64,000 nucleotides of DNA from a bacterium. Lineage in GTDB: Bacteria; Bacillota; Clostridia; Oscillospirales; Acutalibacteraceae. The stretch lies in contig JALFLK010000010.1 of assembly GCA_022774755.1 (NCBI GenBank), positions 62,001 to 126,000 on the forward strand, in the 5' to 3' direction. Below, in pieces: positions 51,106 to 59,414 of the stretch (within the stretch, counting starts at the first letter, position 1; each line of letters opens with the position of its first letter). The notes beneath the pieces are model-generated. The model was not told where the DNA came from. It did not search any database and saw only the letters and a program-made list of their open reading frames with translations. The translations under genes and the position numbers were made by a program.

Positions 51106-51151
51106 CCGGGTAAAAATTAAGTTACCGGGCGGTTAAAGGACGGAGAATATT

Positions 51152-52075
51152 ATGACCCTTCAACAGCTTCACTATGCAATTACTATTTCGGAAACAGGCT
51201 CTCTCAATAAAGCGGCGGAGATTTTGTATGTGGCTCAGCCCTCGCTTACAGGCTCTATGAAAGAGCTTGAAAAGGAACTGGGCATTACAATTTTTCACAG
51301 AAGCGGACGGGGAGTATCGCTGACAAACGACGGCGTGGAATTTATTATCTACGCCCGACAGATTTATCATCAGTACGAGTCGCTTATGAGTAAATACGGC
51401 AAAGAGGGCAAGCGTAAAAAGAAGTTCGGCGTGTCGGCACAGCATTACTCCTTTGCCGTAAAAAGCTTTGTCGAGATGGTAAAGCAGTTTAATACAGAGG
51501 AATACGAGTTTGCCATAAGGGAGACAAAAACCAAGGAAGTCATTGATGATGTAATCACTTCAAAAAGCGAAATCGGCATATTGTATCTAAGTGATTTTAA
51601 CCGCAAGGCGATTGAAAAACTGCTCCGCACCAATAATCTTGAATTTCACAAGCTGATTGAATGTGACGCATATGTTTACCTGTGGAAAGGGCATCCGCTT
51701 GCAAAAAATAAGTCAATTTCTTTTCAGGAACTTTCCGATTATCCGTGCCTTTCCTTTGAACAAGGCGCAGAAAGCTCTTTTTATTTCGCTGAGGAGATTT
51801 TGACCACCAGCGAGTACCCCAGAACCGTAAAAGTAACCGACAGAGCTACTATGCTGAATCTTATGATTGGATTAAAGGGATACACCCTCTGTTCGGGCAT
51901 AATCTGCGAAGAGCTTAACGGCTCCGACTACACAGCCGTTCCCTTTGAAACAGGTGAGGATACATCCTCCGGCAAAATGGAAATCGGTTATATTGTTAAG
52001 AAAAATATAGTTTTAAGCAGTATGGGAGAGCTGTATGTAAAGGAAATCAAAAAATATCTTAATCAAAGTGAATAA
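51152..52075 (+). CDS. LysR family transcriptional regulator, probable sulfur/methionine regulator
   Basis: 307 residues. N-terminal winged HTH (TLQQLHYAITISETGSLNKA, then AAEILYVAQPSLTGSMKELE) and a two-lobed effector domain (about 90-300). It lies upstream of metY in the same direction with a 299-bp gap, in which a T-N11-A palindrome sits about 66 bases before the metY transcription start, the classical LysR recognition position. It therefore probably controls metY in response to a sulfur metabolite such as O-acetylserine; the effector is inferred. Confidence 0.88.
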   Translation: MTLQQLHYAITISETGSLNKAAEILYVAQPSLTGSMKELEKELGITIFHRSGRGVSLTNDGVEFIIYARQIYHQYESLMSKYGKEGKRKKKFGVSAQHYSFAVKSFVEMVKQFNTEEYEFAIRETKTKEVIDDVITSKSEIGILYLSDFNRKAIEKLLRTNNLEFHKLIECDAYVYLWKGHPLAKNKSISFQELSDYPCLSFEQGAESSFYFAEEILTTSEYPRTVKVTDRATMLNLMIGLKGYTLCSGIICEELNGSDYTAVPFETGEDTSSGKMEIGYIVKKNIVLSSMGELYVKEIKKYLNQSE

Positions 52076-52102
52076 TCAGAATTAAATAAATATTGATTAG
52101 TT

Positions 52103-52169
52103 ATAGGATAAACCTATTACCCAGCATTCATATAGGATATTAGACAAACCTCTTTCTTGTGTGTATAAT
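52103..52169 (+). promoter_or_regulatory. metY promoter with LysR-type T-N11-A site
   Basis: TAGACA (52141-52146), exact 17-bp spacer, TATAAT (52164-52169). ATAGG-ATAAA-CCTAT (52103-52117) is a perfect palindrome and contains T-N11-A; its centre lies about 66 bases before the expected start (near 52176). A half copy ATAGGATA (52132-52139) abuts the -35, as the activation half-site of LysR-type promoters does. Confidence 0.65.
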
Positions 52170-52188
52170 ATAGCCGTAAGATAAAGAA

Positions 52189-52213
52189 CGGGGAACGAAA
52201 ATAAAAATCCCCG
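52189..52213 (+). other. GC-clamped hairpin in metY leader
   Basis: CGGGGA (52189-52194) and TCCCCG (52208-52213) enclose a 13-base A-rich loop holding the 14-mer shared with the lysR leader. No T run follows, so it is not a terminator. Confidence 0.5.
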
Positions 52214-52240
52214 AAGATTTCATAAAGCGAGGAGAAATTT

Positions 52241-52312
52241 ATGAAAATCAGAATACTAAAGCTTGTGAAAAGCAACTGCAAATCGGAGCGAATGTGCAGC
52301 AGATTAAATTAA
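52241..52312 (+). CDS. 23-codon mini-ORF with two Cys codons in the metY leader
   Basis: ATG 52241 follows GAGGAG by six bases, a better site than many genes here. The peptide is basic, with NCKS and MCSR segments (Cys13 and Cys19) and ends in TAA at 52312, 62 bases before metY. It is too short for a normal family call. A leader peptide whose translation senses cysteine or methionine supply (Cys, Met, Ser codons near the end) is possible; a small stable peptide is the other option. Confidence 0.45.
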   Translation: MKIRILKLVKSNCKSERMCSRLN

Positions 52313-52374
52313 CCGAAACGGACATTACAAAATAATTAAGTCAAAATTAAGAAATAAGAAAGAGGTAATCAATA

Positions 52375-53658
52375 ATGAGTAACTATAAATTTGAAACACT
52401 TCAGCTTCATGTAGGACAGGAACAGCCCGACCCGGCAACAGACTCAAGAGCCGTGCCGATTTATCAGACAACATCTTATGTATTCCGCAATTCAGCCCAC
52501 GCTGCGGCTCGTTTCGGACTTGCCGACGCAGGCAATATTTACGGCAGACTTACAAACTCAACACAGGATGTTTTTGAAAAAAGAATTGCCGCTCTTGAGG
52601 GAGGCGTTGCCGCTCTTGCAGTAGCGTCGGGCGCCGCAGCAATTACATATACTATCCAGGCTTTGGCACAAAAGGGCGACCATATTGTTGCACAGAAGAC
52701 AATCTACGGCGGAAGCTTTAATTTGCTTGCGCACACTTTGCCCAATTACGGTATTGAAACAACATTTGTCGATGTGCATAATTTGCAGGAGATTGAATCT
52801 GCAATAAAGCCGAATACAAAGGCGATATATCTTGAAACACTCGGCAATCCTAACAGCGATATTCCCGACATTGACGCTGTTGCACAGCTTGCCCATAAGC
52901 ACGGACTCCCCGTAGTTGTTGACAACACCTTCGGTACGCCGTATCTTATCAGACCTATTGAGCACGGTGCAGACATTGTTGTTCACTCTGCAACGAAGTT
53001 TATAGGCGGTCACGGAACAACCCTGGGAGGTGTTATCGTGGATTCCGGAAAATTTGACTGGAAAGCAAGCGGAAAGTATGCCCCCATTGCGGCTCCTAAC
53101 CCAAGCTATCACGGTGTTTCCTTTGCAGATGCGGCAGGTCCTGCAGCGTTTGTTACATATATCCGTGCAATTTTGCTCCGTGACACAGGCGCAACAATCT
53201 CTCCGTTTAACGCATTTTTACTGCTTCAGGGCGTTGAAACACTTTCTCTGAGATTAGACAGACACGCTGAAAACACAAAGAAGGTTGTAGAGTATCTGTC
53301 AAATCATCCTTTGGTAGAAAAGGTTAATCATCCCTCTTTGCCCGACCATCCTCAGCATGCGCTTTATGAAAAGTATTTCCCCAACGGCGGTGCGTCTATC
53401 TTTACATTTGACATTAAAGGCGGTCAGGAAGAGGCTCACAAATTTATTGATAATCTGGAGATTTTCTCACTGCTTGCAAATGTTGCGGATGTAAAATCCC
53501 TGGTAATTCACCCTGCTACCACAACCCACTCTCAGCTTTCACAGGAAGAACTGCTTGACCAGGGTATTAAGCCAAATACCATTCGTCTTTCAATCGGTAC
53601 AGAGCATATTGACGATATTATTGCCGATTTGGAAAAAGGCTTTGCGGCTTTAAAATAA
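52375..53658 (+). CDS. metY: O-acetylhomoserine aminocarboxypropyltransferase (O-acetylhomoserine sulfhydrylase)
   Basis: 427 residues, Cys/Met-metabolism PLP-dependent family. The PLP lysine is in HSATKFIGGHGTTLGG near 205-220; YSRL-type NIYGRLTNSTQDVFEKR and the VVDNTFGTPYLIRP substrate strand are intact. It makes homocysteine from O-acetylhomoserine and sulfide, or cysteine from O-acetylserine. Its length (near 430) fits MetY rather than the shorter MetB/MetC. Start ATG 52375 follows AAAGAGG. Expected target of the LysR regulator upstream. Confidence 0.94.
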   Translation: MSNYKFETLQLHVGQEQPDPATDSRAVPIYQTTSYVFRNSAHAAARFGLADAGNIYGRLTNSTQDVFEKRIAALEGGVAALAVASGAAAITYTIQALAQKGDHIVAQKTIYGGSFNLLAHTLPNYGIETTFVDVHNLQEIESAIKPNTKAIYLETLGNPNSDIPDIDAVAQLAHKHGLPVVVDNTFGTPYLIRPIEHGADIVVHSATKFIGGHGTTLGGVIVDSGKFDWKASGKYAPIAAPNPSYHGVSFADAAGPAAFVTYIRAILLRDTGATISPFNAFLLLQGVETLSLRLDRHAENTKKVVEYLSNHPLVEKVNHPSLPDHPQHALYEKYFPNGGASIFTFDIKGGQEEAHKFIDNLEIFSLLANVADVKSLVIHPATTTHSQLSQEELLDQGIKPNTIRLSIGTEHIDDIIADLEKGFAALK

Positions 53659-53691
53659 TCTGATTTCAGCATTAGTTTTTTAATAATTTAT

Positions 53692-53729
53692 AAAAAGCTC
53701 CGGCGCAGCGCACAGCGTCGGAGCTTTTG
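53692..53729 (+). terminator. Terminator of metY
   Basis: AAAAAGCTCCG (53692-53702) pairs with CGGAGCTTTT (53719-53728), with GCGC pairs in the inner part, and T's at the end of the stem. Confidence 0.8.
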
Positions 53730-53775
53730 CATATCTGTTTTAGACATTAGAATTCTTTTTATCGGTAAGCATAAC

Positions 53776-53815
53776 AAAAGTCCGAACCTGATTCTGTTGG
53801 GATTCGGATTTTTTA
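53776..53815. terminator. Second terminator-like hairpin, possibly serving the minus strand
   Basis: AAGTCCGAACC and GGGATTCGGATTTTTT (with small mismatches) surround TGATTCTGTT. T runs exist on both strands, so it may stop metY read-through and the purine-permease remnant transcript. Confidence 0.6.
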
Positions 53816-53857
53816 TATATTTTGTTTTGCTTTGGGTTTAATAATATAATTGATTCA

Positions 53858-54430
53858 TCACAAGAAAATGTATATCAGGATGAACAGTACAGCCAACAGC
53901 GCGCTGATTCCGACTGTGTTGAAGTTATCGGTAAAGCTGACCATAGAAACAAGCGTTGACCGGTTTGCAACCGTAAGACCGGCGTTCTGAAGACCGATAA
54001 AAGCAATAAACAGTCCGATTCCCAAGGACGCAGCGTGCTTTAAAGTAAGCGGAATGGCGTTAAAAATAGCCTCTCTTACTTTTGTCAGAGAAAGGATAAT
54101 GAAGATGATACCCTCAACAAATACAGCAAGCAAGGCAACCTGTCAGGAATATCCGAATCCCAATACAACGGTATAAGTAAGAAAAGCGTTAAGTCCCATT
54201 CCTGCGGAGAGAGCAAAGGGCATATTAGCCATCAGAGCCATGCAGGCTGTTCCGATAAAGGACGCAATACAGGTTGCCAAAAGCACTGCGGTTGTGTCCA
54301 TTCCTGCCTCGCCGAGAATGCTTGGGTTTACTGCAAGTATATACGCCATTGTCATAAACGTGGTAATACCTGCCGTAATTTCTGTTTTTACATTAGTGTT
54401 ATTTTCTTTCAGCTAAAAAAGTTTCTCCAA
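53858..54430 (-). pseudogene. Purine permease (NCS2, AzgA/PbuG-like) pseudogene
   Basis: The minus strand encodes the first third of a guanine/hypoxanthine permease: LKENNTNVKTEITAGITTF, FMTMAYILAVNPSILG, PFALSAGMGLNAFLTYTVV, then QVALLAVFVEGIIF. The frame is broken by TAG at about codon 6 (family Lys), by TGA after GFGYS (a Trp in relatives), and ends at TGA 53858 after about 170 of some 430 residues, with nothing of the rest. The start is a weak TTG at 54430. It is next to hpt, the usual partner in purine salvage, so the operon once carried uptake and salvage together. Confidence 0.85.
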
Positions 54431-54435
54431 AATTT

Positions 54436-54996
54436 TTATTTCTCTTTTTCATCGTATTCTGCAATGTACGGAAGATTGCGGTAAAGCTCTGCGCAGTCAA
54501 GTCCGTATCCGATAACAAATTTATCGGGAATAGTGAACAGCGACATATCTGCTTTTAAATCCACCAGCCTTCTCGACGGCTTATCAAGCAGAGTTACAAC
54601 CTTCAGAGAAAGCGGACTGCGCGACTTTAACAGCTTTACAACATCGCTGAGAGTTCTGCCTGTGTCGATAATGTCCTCCACAATGATTACATTGTAATTG
54701 CTTACATCTTGCGATAAATCCATTGTGATTTTTACAACACCGGTTGAAACCGTACCGTCATAGTAGCTTTTTGCACACATAAATCCTACTTCACAGGGAA
54801 CCGTAATAGCACGGCATAAATCAGCCAAAAACACAAACGAGCCTTTTAATATGCTGACAAGCAAAATCGGATGACCGTCGTAAGAGTCGCTGATTTGCTT
54901 TCCTGCTTTTTTGATTGCTTCATCAATTTCTTCCTTGGTTATGATGATGCGTTTTATTTTTCTGTTAAATTCTTCAACTGTTTTTATTTCTCCCAT
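54436..54996 (-). CDS. hpt: Hypoxanthine phosphoribosyltransferase
   Basis: 186 residues. PRPP-binding loop VEDIIDTGRTL at 106-116; IL(K/KG)SFVFLADL flexible-loop region and SYYDGTVSTG; IPDKFVIGYGLDC purine site. Makes IMP and GMP from hypoxanthine and guanine. ATG 54996 follows AAGGGGA. The downstream permease remnant, five bp away, is broken, so purine uptake must come from another transporter. Confidence 0.94.
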   Translation of the reverse strand: MGEIKTVEEFNRKIKRIIITKEEIDEAIKKAGKQISDSYDGHPILLVSILKGSFVFLADLCRAITVPCEVGFMCAKSYYDGTVSTGVVKITMDLSQDVSNYNVIIVEDIIDTGRTLSDVVKLLKSRSPLSLKVVTLLDKPSRRLVDLKADMSLFTIPDKFVIGYGLDCAELYRNLPYIAEYDEKEK

Positions 54997-55129
54997 CCTT
55001 AAATTTCCCCTTCTAATAAAAATAATTACATTTATTATACCATATCTGATTTATTAAGCAATCGTTCGTGACTAATTTCTCGTATTTTGTAAAAGTTGCT
55101 GATGTCTTGTTTTTGGTAGCCTTATGCCG

Positions 55130-56422
55130 CTAGCCGCCGGCGTTCAGCTTGCTCTGAGCTTTGCTGTTGATTTTTTCTATAAGCTCATTTACGCTCTGAT
55201 TGATTCTTTCAATATCAGGCCGGGAAAGGGCGTCAACATTTACATTCCAATCCCTTTTCATTCTGAGGATTTTATATACGGCGTCGTCGAGTCGTTCCTC
55301 TGCAATCTCACCGCTTTTTACAGCGTTTGCTATGCTGTCGACTGCATTTTCCGCATTGTCATATCCGTGACATACCAATAGCATATCACAGCCTGCGTTA
55401 ATGGCTTTTACAGAGGCTTCTCCAGACGAGTACATTCCCGCCACGGCTTCCATAGTCAAATCATCCGTAAACACGACTCCGCCGAACCCCATTTTATTTT
55501 TTAGCAAATCGGTGACTATTGCCTTTGAAAGGGACGCCGGGTTTTCACTGTCTATCTGACTGCAAAGCAAGTGTCCCACCATAATTCCGGCAACATTATT
55601 TTTGATTGCCTCGGAAAAGGGCAAAAGCTCAAGACTCTCTAACTCTTCCAAGGATTTGTTTATTACAGGCAGAGAATAGTGGGAGTCCTCCGAAGTGTCG
55701 CCGTGACCGGGAAAGTGCTTGCCAACGGCAATAACGCCCTTTGACTGAAGCCCTTTCATTACGCTTACGGCGTATTGATCAACTTGTTCCGCCGTTGTTC
55801 CGTAGGCTCTGTCTGCAATTACTGTGTTATCAGGGTTTGACCAGATGTCAAAGACCGGCGAAAAGCCTGTTGAAATGCCGAAGGCGTTAAGCTGTTCTCC
55901 CATAAGCTCCCCCTCTTCAAAGCACAGCTCATTATCCTGGGCAAGAGAAAAGGTGTATGCGTCGGGCATATCTGCAATTTCTTCGGGAAACCTTGTAACC
56001 CTGCCGCCCTCGTAGTCGGCGGCAATAAGAGGAGGATAATTGTAGTAGGAGATTTCTTTAATGCTGTTTGTAAGCTGACAAAGCTGTTCGGCACTTTCTA
56101 TATTTTTTGAGAAGAGTATAACTCCGCCGATGTTTTTGTCTTGAATCAGGCTTTTTAAGCCGTCGTCGGTTTCCGTGCCCTCAAGTCCGCACACCACCGT
56201 TTGACCTGCTTTCTGCTCAAGCGTCATTGAGTCAAGCAAAAGCCGGCAGGGTTCTTCGGTGGTAGGCTGTGTCGCTGTTTCTTCGGTGACGGCTTCGGCG
56301 GTTGCGGTGGTATTTTCACCGCTTGCACATCCGCATAACAGGCACACCGACAATACAATTAAAGCAGATAAAAAGATAATTCCGCAATAGACAGCGTTTT
56401 TAATATTTTGGTTATTTTTCAT
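55130..56422 (-). CDS. Lipoprotein glycoside hydrolase family 3 (beta-N-acetylhexosaminidase, NagZ-like)
   Basis: 430 residues with lipobox LLCGC (Cys32). After a Thr/Glu-rich linker the GH3 barrel starts near residue 60. KHFPGHGDTSEDSHYSLP near 236 is the NagZ loop with the Asp/His acid-base pair; IMVGHLLCSQID and VVFTDDLTMEAVAG (nucleophile Asp) follow. It is expected to remove GlcNAc from peptidoglycan fragments outside the membrane, as in Firmicutes cell-wall recycling. No C-terminal domain of larger GH3 enzymes. Confidence 0.9.
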   Translation of the reverse strand: MKNNQNIKNAVYCGIIFLSALIVLSVCLLCGCASGENTTATAEAVTEETATQPTTEEPCRLLLDSMTLEQKAGQTVVCGLEGTETDDGLKSLIQDKNIGGVILFSKNIESAEQLCQLTNSIKEISYYNYPPLIAADYEGGRVTRFPEEIADMPDAYTFSLAQDNELCFEEGELMGEQLNAFGISTGFSPVFDIWSNPDNTVIADRAYGTTAEQVDQYAVSVMKGLQSKGVIAVGKHFPGHGDTSEDSHYSLPVINKSLEELESLELLPFSEAIKNNVAGIMVGHLLCSQIDSENPASLSKAIVTDLLKNKMGFGGVVFTDDLTMEAVAGMYSSGEASVKAINAGCDMLLVCHGYDNAENAVDSIANAVKSGEIAEERLDDAVYKILRMKRDWNVNVDALSRPDIERINQSVNELIEKINSKAQSKLNAGG

Positions 56423-56572
56423 ACTTTTCTCCTATAAATAAAATACAAGAGTTTAGAGCTTTTTAGGTTTTAGTTATCGTAACAAATTCAAAATTAAGCC
56501 GTATTATTTATTTATGCCCGTATTGCAGATAATCTTGCGTAGACCGTTGAGCGATTGTGGAAAAACGAAAAT

Positions 56573-57511
56573 CTATTTTATACAGCTTCCTATAAAATCG
56601 TTTAAAGCATCTTCATAAGCTTTTGTGTCTTTGTAATAGCTTTCTGCATGAGCCGCCCCTTTAATAATCAGCTTTTTCTTGGGGGATTTGCAGTTTTCGT
56701 ATATCTCCTCGCACATACTGTACGGCACAAATGTGTCGGCGTCGCCGTGAATAAACAAAATCGGCACTTTGGCTTTTGTAACTTCTCTTGCGGCGTTACA
56801 TTCGTCCATTGAAAAGCCTGCTTTTCTTTTATTTACTGTGCTTGTAATCTGAATAAGGGGAAAAGCCGGCAGATGATACATTGAGTGCAGAACATGGGTG
56901 AACACATACTTTGGTGAGGTAAAGGCGCAGTCCGACACAATACCTTTAACCTGTTTCGGAAGCTCAAGGCCGCTTGTCATAAGCACCGTAGCTCCGCCCA
57001 TAGATGTACCGTGCAGTAAAATCTGCACGTCTTCACCCAGGGTTGCGATAATGTATTTAATCCACTCCAAAGCGTCAAACCTGTCCAGACAGCCAAAACC
57101 TATGTATTTTCCGTCGCTTTTGCCGTGGGCTCTGGCGTCGGGAAGAAGCAGGCTGAAACCTTTTTTGGAGTAATATTCCGAAAGAGCAATATAACCTTTC
57201 ATTCCCTCGCTTGTATAGCCGTGAAAGCATATTACAACCTTTTTTTCGTCGCCGGTCGGAAAATATGTTCCGTGGAGCTTAAGACCGTCACGTGCGTTTA
57301 TGTAAACATCTTTGCGGGGCAGAGAAAGCATATATTCCTTTCTTTTCCCAATAAAATCCATATGCTGACCCCAGTCCGTGCCTGCCATTTTGATTGTGCG
57401 TTCGGTTTTTACATTGCTCCTTATCATTGTGCGTCTGTAAAAATACACACACTCAAAGGCAATTATAAGCAGTAACAGCACAACAATGCCTGTAATAATC
57501 AAATAAATCAT
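56573..57511 (-). CDS. Membrane-anchored alpha/beta-hydrolase
   Basis: 312 residues. An N-terminal hydrophobic anchor (about 2-26), then an alpha/beta-hydrolase fold: oxyanion strand VICFHGYTSEG near 95, nucleophile Ser in LLHGTSMGGATVL near 168, Asp in FIHGDADTFVP near 251, His in GAAHAESYY near 288. All three catalytic residues are present. Similar proteins are BAAT/peptidase-like hydrolases of unknown substrate. The active domain is probably outside the membrane. Confidence 0.83.
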   Translation of the reverse strand: MIYLIITGIVVLLLLIIAFECVYFYRRTMIRSNVKTERTIKMAGTDWGQHMDFIGKRKEYMLSLPRKDVYINARDGLKLHGTYFPTGDEKKVVICFHGYTSEGMKGYIALSEYYSKKGFSLLLPDARAHGKSDGKYIGFGCLDRFDALEWIKYIIATLGEDVQILLHGTSMGGATVLMTSGLELPKQVKGIVSDCAFTSPKYVFTHVLHSMYHLPAFPLIQITSTVNKRKAGFSMDECNAAREVTKAKVPILFIHGDADTFVPYSMCEEIYENCKSPKKKLIIKGAAHAESYYKDTKAYEDALNDFIGSCIK

Positions 57512-57649
57512 TTTCTATTTCTCCCTAAAAATTATTTGGGTGCGTTTTCTTCCTAAAATATATTTTAAAAACTTTACTCAATGCTATTGTATCATTTCTT
57601 AGTCAATAAGTCAAAAAATAAAGGATTTTTACTATCAAAAAATAGGAGT

Positions 57650-57689
57650 TTTTTAAAAAATAAGGGAGGCAGCCAAGCGGCAGCCTCCC
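57650..57689 (-). terminator. Terminator of the perR-rubrerythrin pair
   Basis: GGGAGGC (57664-57670) and GCCTCCC (57683-57689), with further GCC/GGC pairs inside; on the minus strand TTATTTTTT follows. Confidence 0.88.
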
Positions 57690-57721
57690 AAAAGTTTATT
57701 GATTCTATTCTTATGTTTTTA

Positions 57722-58264
57722 TCAGCCGAAATATCTCTTAAGAAGACCTGAGAAACCTGCGCCGTGTCTTGCCTCGTCCTTAGCCATCTCGTGAACTGTG
57801 TCGTGAATAGCGTCAAGATTCTGTGCCTTAGCACGCTTTGCAAGGTCAAACTTGCCTTCACAAGCGCCTGCCTCTGCGTCTGCTCTCATCTGGAGATTTT
57901 TCTTTGTGCTGTCTGTAATAACCTCGCCCAAAAGCTCTGCAAATTTAGCGGCATGCTCTGCCTCTTCAAAAGCGTACTTTGTAAATGCAGCGGAAATTTC
58001 GGGATAACCCTCTCTGTCGGCAACTCTTGCCATTGCAAGATACATACCAACCTCGCTGCACTCGCCGTTGAAGTTAGCTCTCAAATCGTCAAGAATATCC
58101 TGAGAAACGCCCTTTGCAACGCCTACCTCGTGAACTGTTGCATAGCCTGCGTTTTCGTCCATCTTCTTGAACTGCTCCTTAGGAGCTTTACACTGCGGAC
58201 ATGCCTCGGGAGCCTCAGGTCCCTCATAAATGTAGCCGCATACTTTACAAACCCATTTTGTCAT
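57722..58264 (-). CDS. Rubrerythrin with N-terminal rubredoxin domain (reverse rubrerythrin)
   Basis: 180 residues. Rubredoxin-type iron site C6-x2-C9 and C22-x2-C25 comes first, then a four-helix di-iron domain with [21 protein letters not shown] and DEARHGAGF ligands. This reversed order is characteristic of clostridial peroxide reductases. It detoxifies hydrogen peroxide and oxygen. It lies 33 bp behind perR on the same strand, so PerR probably controls it directly. Confidence 0.93.
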   Translation of the reverse strand: MTKWVCKVCGYIYEGPEAPEACPQCKAPKEQFKKMDENAGYATVHEVGVAKGVSQDILDDLRANFNGECSEVGMYLAMARVADREGYPEISAAFTKYAFEEAEHAAKFAELLGEVITDSTKKNLQMRADAEAGACEGKFDLAKRAKAQNLDAIHDTVHEMAKDEARHGAGFSGLLKRYFG

Positions 58265-58297
58265 AGTTTTTTCCTCCTGAAAATAAATGATATTATA

Positions 58298-58678
58298 TTA
58301 ACTGCATTTACTGCATTTGCCGTAATAGGTCACGCTTTTACACTCAATGGTAAAACCGTTTCTGCTAAGTGCGCTTTCTGCCGCAGTTAATTCCGTGTTA
58401 TAAAGGTCGTAAATACTTCCACATTCACGACAAACAAAGTGAGAGTGGGGGACGGTGTTGCCGTCAATACGCTCTTCTCCGTTAATAGTAGCAACGGTAG
58501 AAACTATCCCCTCTTTTTTAAACAGGGCAATGTTCCTGTAAACCGTGCCCAGACTTAAATCGGGATACTGTTCTTTTAACTGATTATATACCCAGCGAGC
58601 TCCCGGATGACAGTCGGTATCTCGGATTGTCTTTAAAATTGCCACTCTCTTACTGCTGAAGTTGGTACGCTTCGCCAT
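58298..58678 (-). CDS. perR: Fur-family peroxide regulator PerR
   Basis: 126 residues from ATG 58678 behind AGGTGG. Winged HTH with LGTVYRNIALFKKEG; structural zinc cysteines C83-x2-C86 and C122-x2-C125. The regulatory metal site has Asp at position 72 (ERIDGNTVPHSH, matching PerR D85 and its H91/H93 spacing) and D91 (C86 plus five), where Fur has Glu; this favours PerR. A Per box lies in front of it. It precedes rubrerythrin, so it probably autoregulates and represses both until peroxide oxidises it. Confidence 0.9.
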   Translation of the reverse strand: MAKRTNFSSKRVAILKTIRDTDCHPGARWVYNQLKEQYPDLSLGTVYRNIALFKKEGIVSTVATINGEERIDGNTVPHSHFVCRECGSIYDLYNTELTAAESALSRNGFTIECKSVTYYGKCSKCS

Positions 58679-58693
58679 ACTAACCACCTAAAA

Positions 58694-58708
58694 TAATAAT
58701 CATTCTTA
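58694..58708 (-). promoter_or_regulatory. Predicted Per box upstream of perR
   Basis: TAATAATCATTCTTA (58694-58708, + strand) matches 11 of 14 fixed positions of TTATAATNATTATAA. It lies 16 bases upstream of the perR start, so bound PerR would block transcription. Confidence 0.55.
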
Positions 58709-58814
58709 ATTTAATAGTATAATATCATATTATTTTTTGTTTGTAAAGCATATTTTGAAAAAAATCATAATAAATTTTATTGCCGTCAGGTAAATATTAT
58801 TTTGGAGGAATTAT

Positions 58815-59357
58815 ATGCCAACAGTTTATCTCAGTCCGTCTTTACAGGAGTTCAATCCATATGTAGGCGGAGGCAACGAGGAATACTATATGAATTTAAT
58901 CGCTGATGCTATGGAGCCGTACCTCAGGGCAAGCGGAATAAGTTTTGTAAGGAATAATCCCGAGATGACTTTAAGACAGGCGATTAACGATTCAAACGCA
59001 GGTAATTACGATTTGCACCTTGCTATTCATTCAAACGCTTCGCCCCCTGCAAATGCCGGGGCAAATACAGGTGCGGATATTTATTATTTTCCGTCAAGTG
59101 CGTCGGGAGAAAGATTTGCAAATATAATTTCCGATAATTACCGCAATGTTTATCCCCGGAACATTCAGGTTATTCCCACAACCTCTCTTGCAGAGGTAAG
59201 ACGCACAAAAGCCCCCTCTGCTTTAATAGAGGTGGGCTATCACGATAATACAACCGACGCAAATTGGATAAGAAACAACGTTGATAATATAGCCAGAAGT
59301 CTGTCAAAATCAATCGCAGACTATTTCGGCGTTCCCTTTGCAGAACCCCAGTCTTGA
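58815..59357 (+). CDS. N-acetylmuramoyl-L-alanine amidase (Amidase_3 domain)
   Basis: 180 residues, a bare catalytic domain without signal peptide. Zinc ligands: E near 22 (GGGNEEYYMNL), H near 75 (HLAIHSNA) and the catalytic Glu in SALIEVGYHDN near 140. The first His of the classical GHGG motif is replaced by the SPSLQEFNPY opening that a subgroup of clostridial amidases shows. Without an export signal it may act on recycled muropeptides, in spore-related processes, or be released by lysis. Start ATG follows GGAGG. Confidence 0.85.
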   Translation: MPTVYLSPSLQEFNPYVGGGNEEYYMNLIADAMEPYLRASGISFVRNNPEMTLRQAINDSNAGNYDLHLAIHSNASPPANAGANTGADIYYFPSSASGERFANIISDNYRNVYPRNIQVIPTTSLAEVRRTKAPSALIEVGYHDNTTDANWIRNNVDNIARSLSKSIADYFGVPFAEPQS

Positions 59358-59397
59358 AAAACGGGGAATTTATAGTATAATAGCATTATACTATAAT
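59354..59397 (+). promoter_or_regulatory. LUD-gene promoter with perfect 11-bp inverted repeat
   Basis: TTGAAA (59354-59359), 16-bp spacer, TATAAT (59376-59381). TATAGTATAAT (59371-59381), AGC, ATTATACTATA (59385-59395) is a perfect palindrome that covers the -10 and the expected start, a plausible repressor site; TATAAT occurs again at 59392-59397. Confidence 0.45.
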
Positions 59398-59414
59398 CGA
59401 CGGGAAGTGTTTGT

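Noticed and set aside
52170-52374. SAM (S-box) or SAM-II riboswitch in front of metY
   Set aside because: No S-box core or terminator pair was seen; only a single GC-clamped hairpin is present.
53858-54355. Two separate small membrane proteins at 53858 and 54143
   Set aside because: They are consecutive pieces of one NCS2 permease interrupted by a stop at a Trp codon, so they are a pseudogene rather than two genes.
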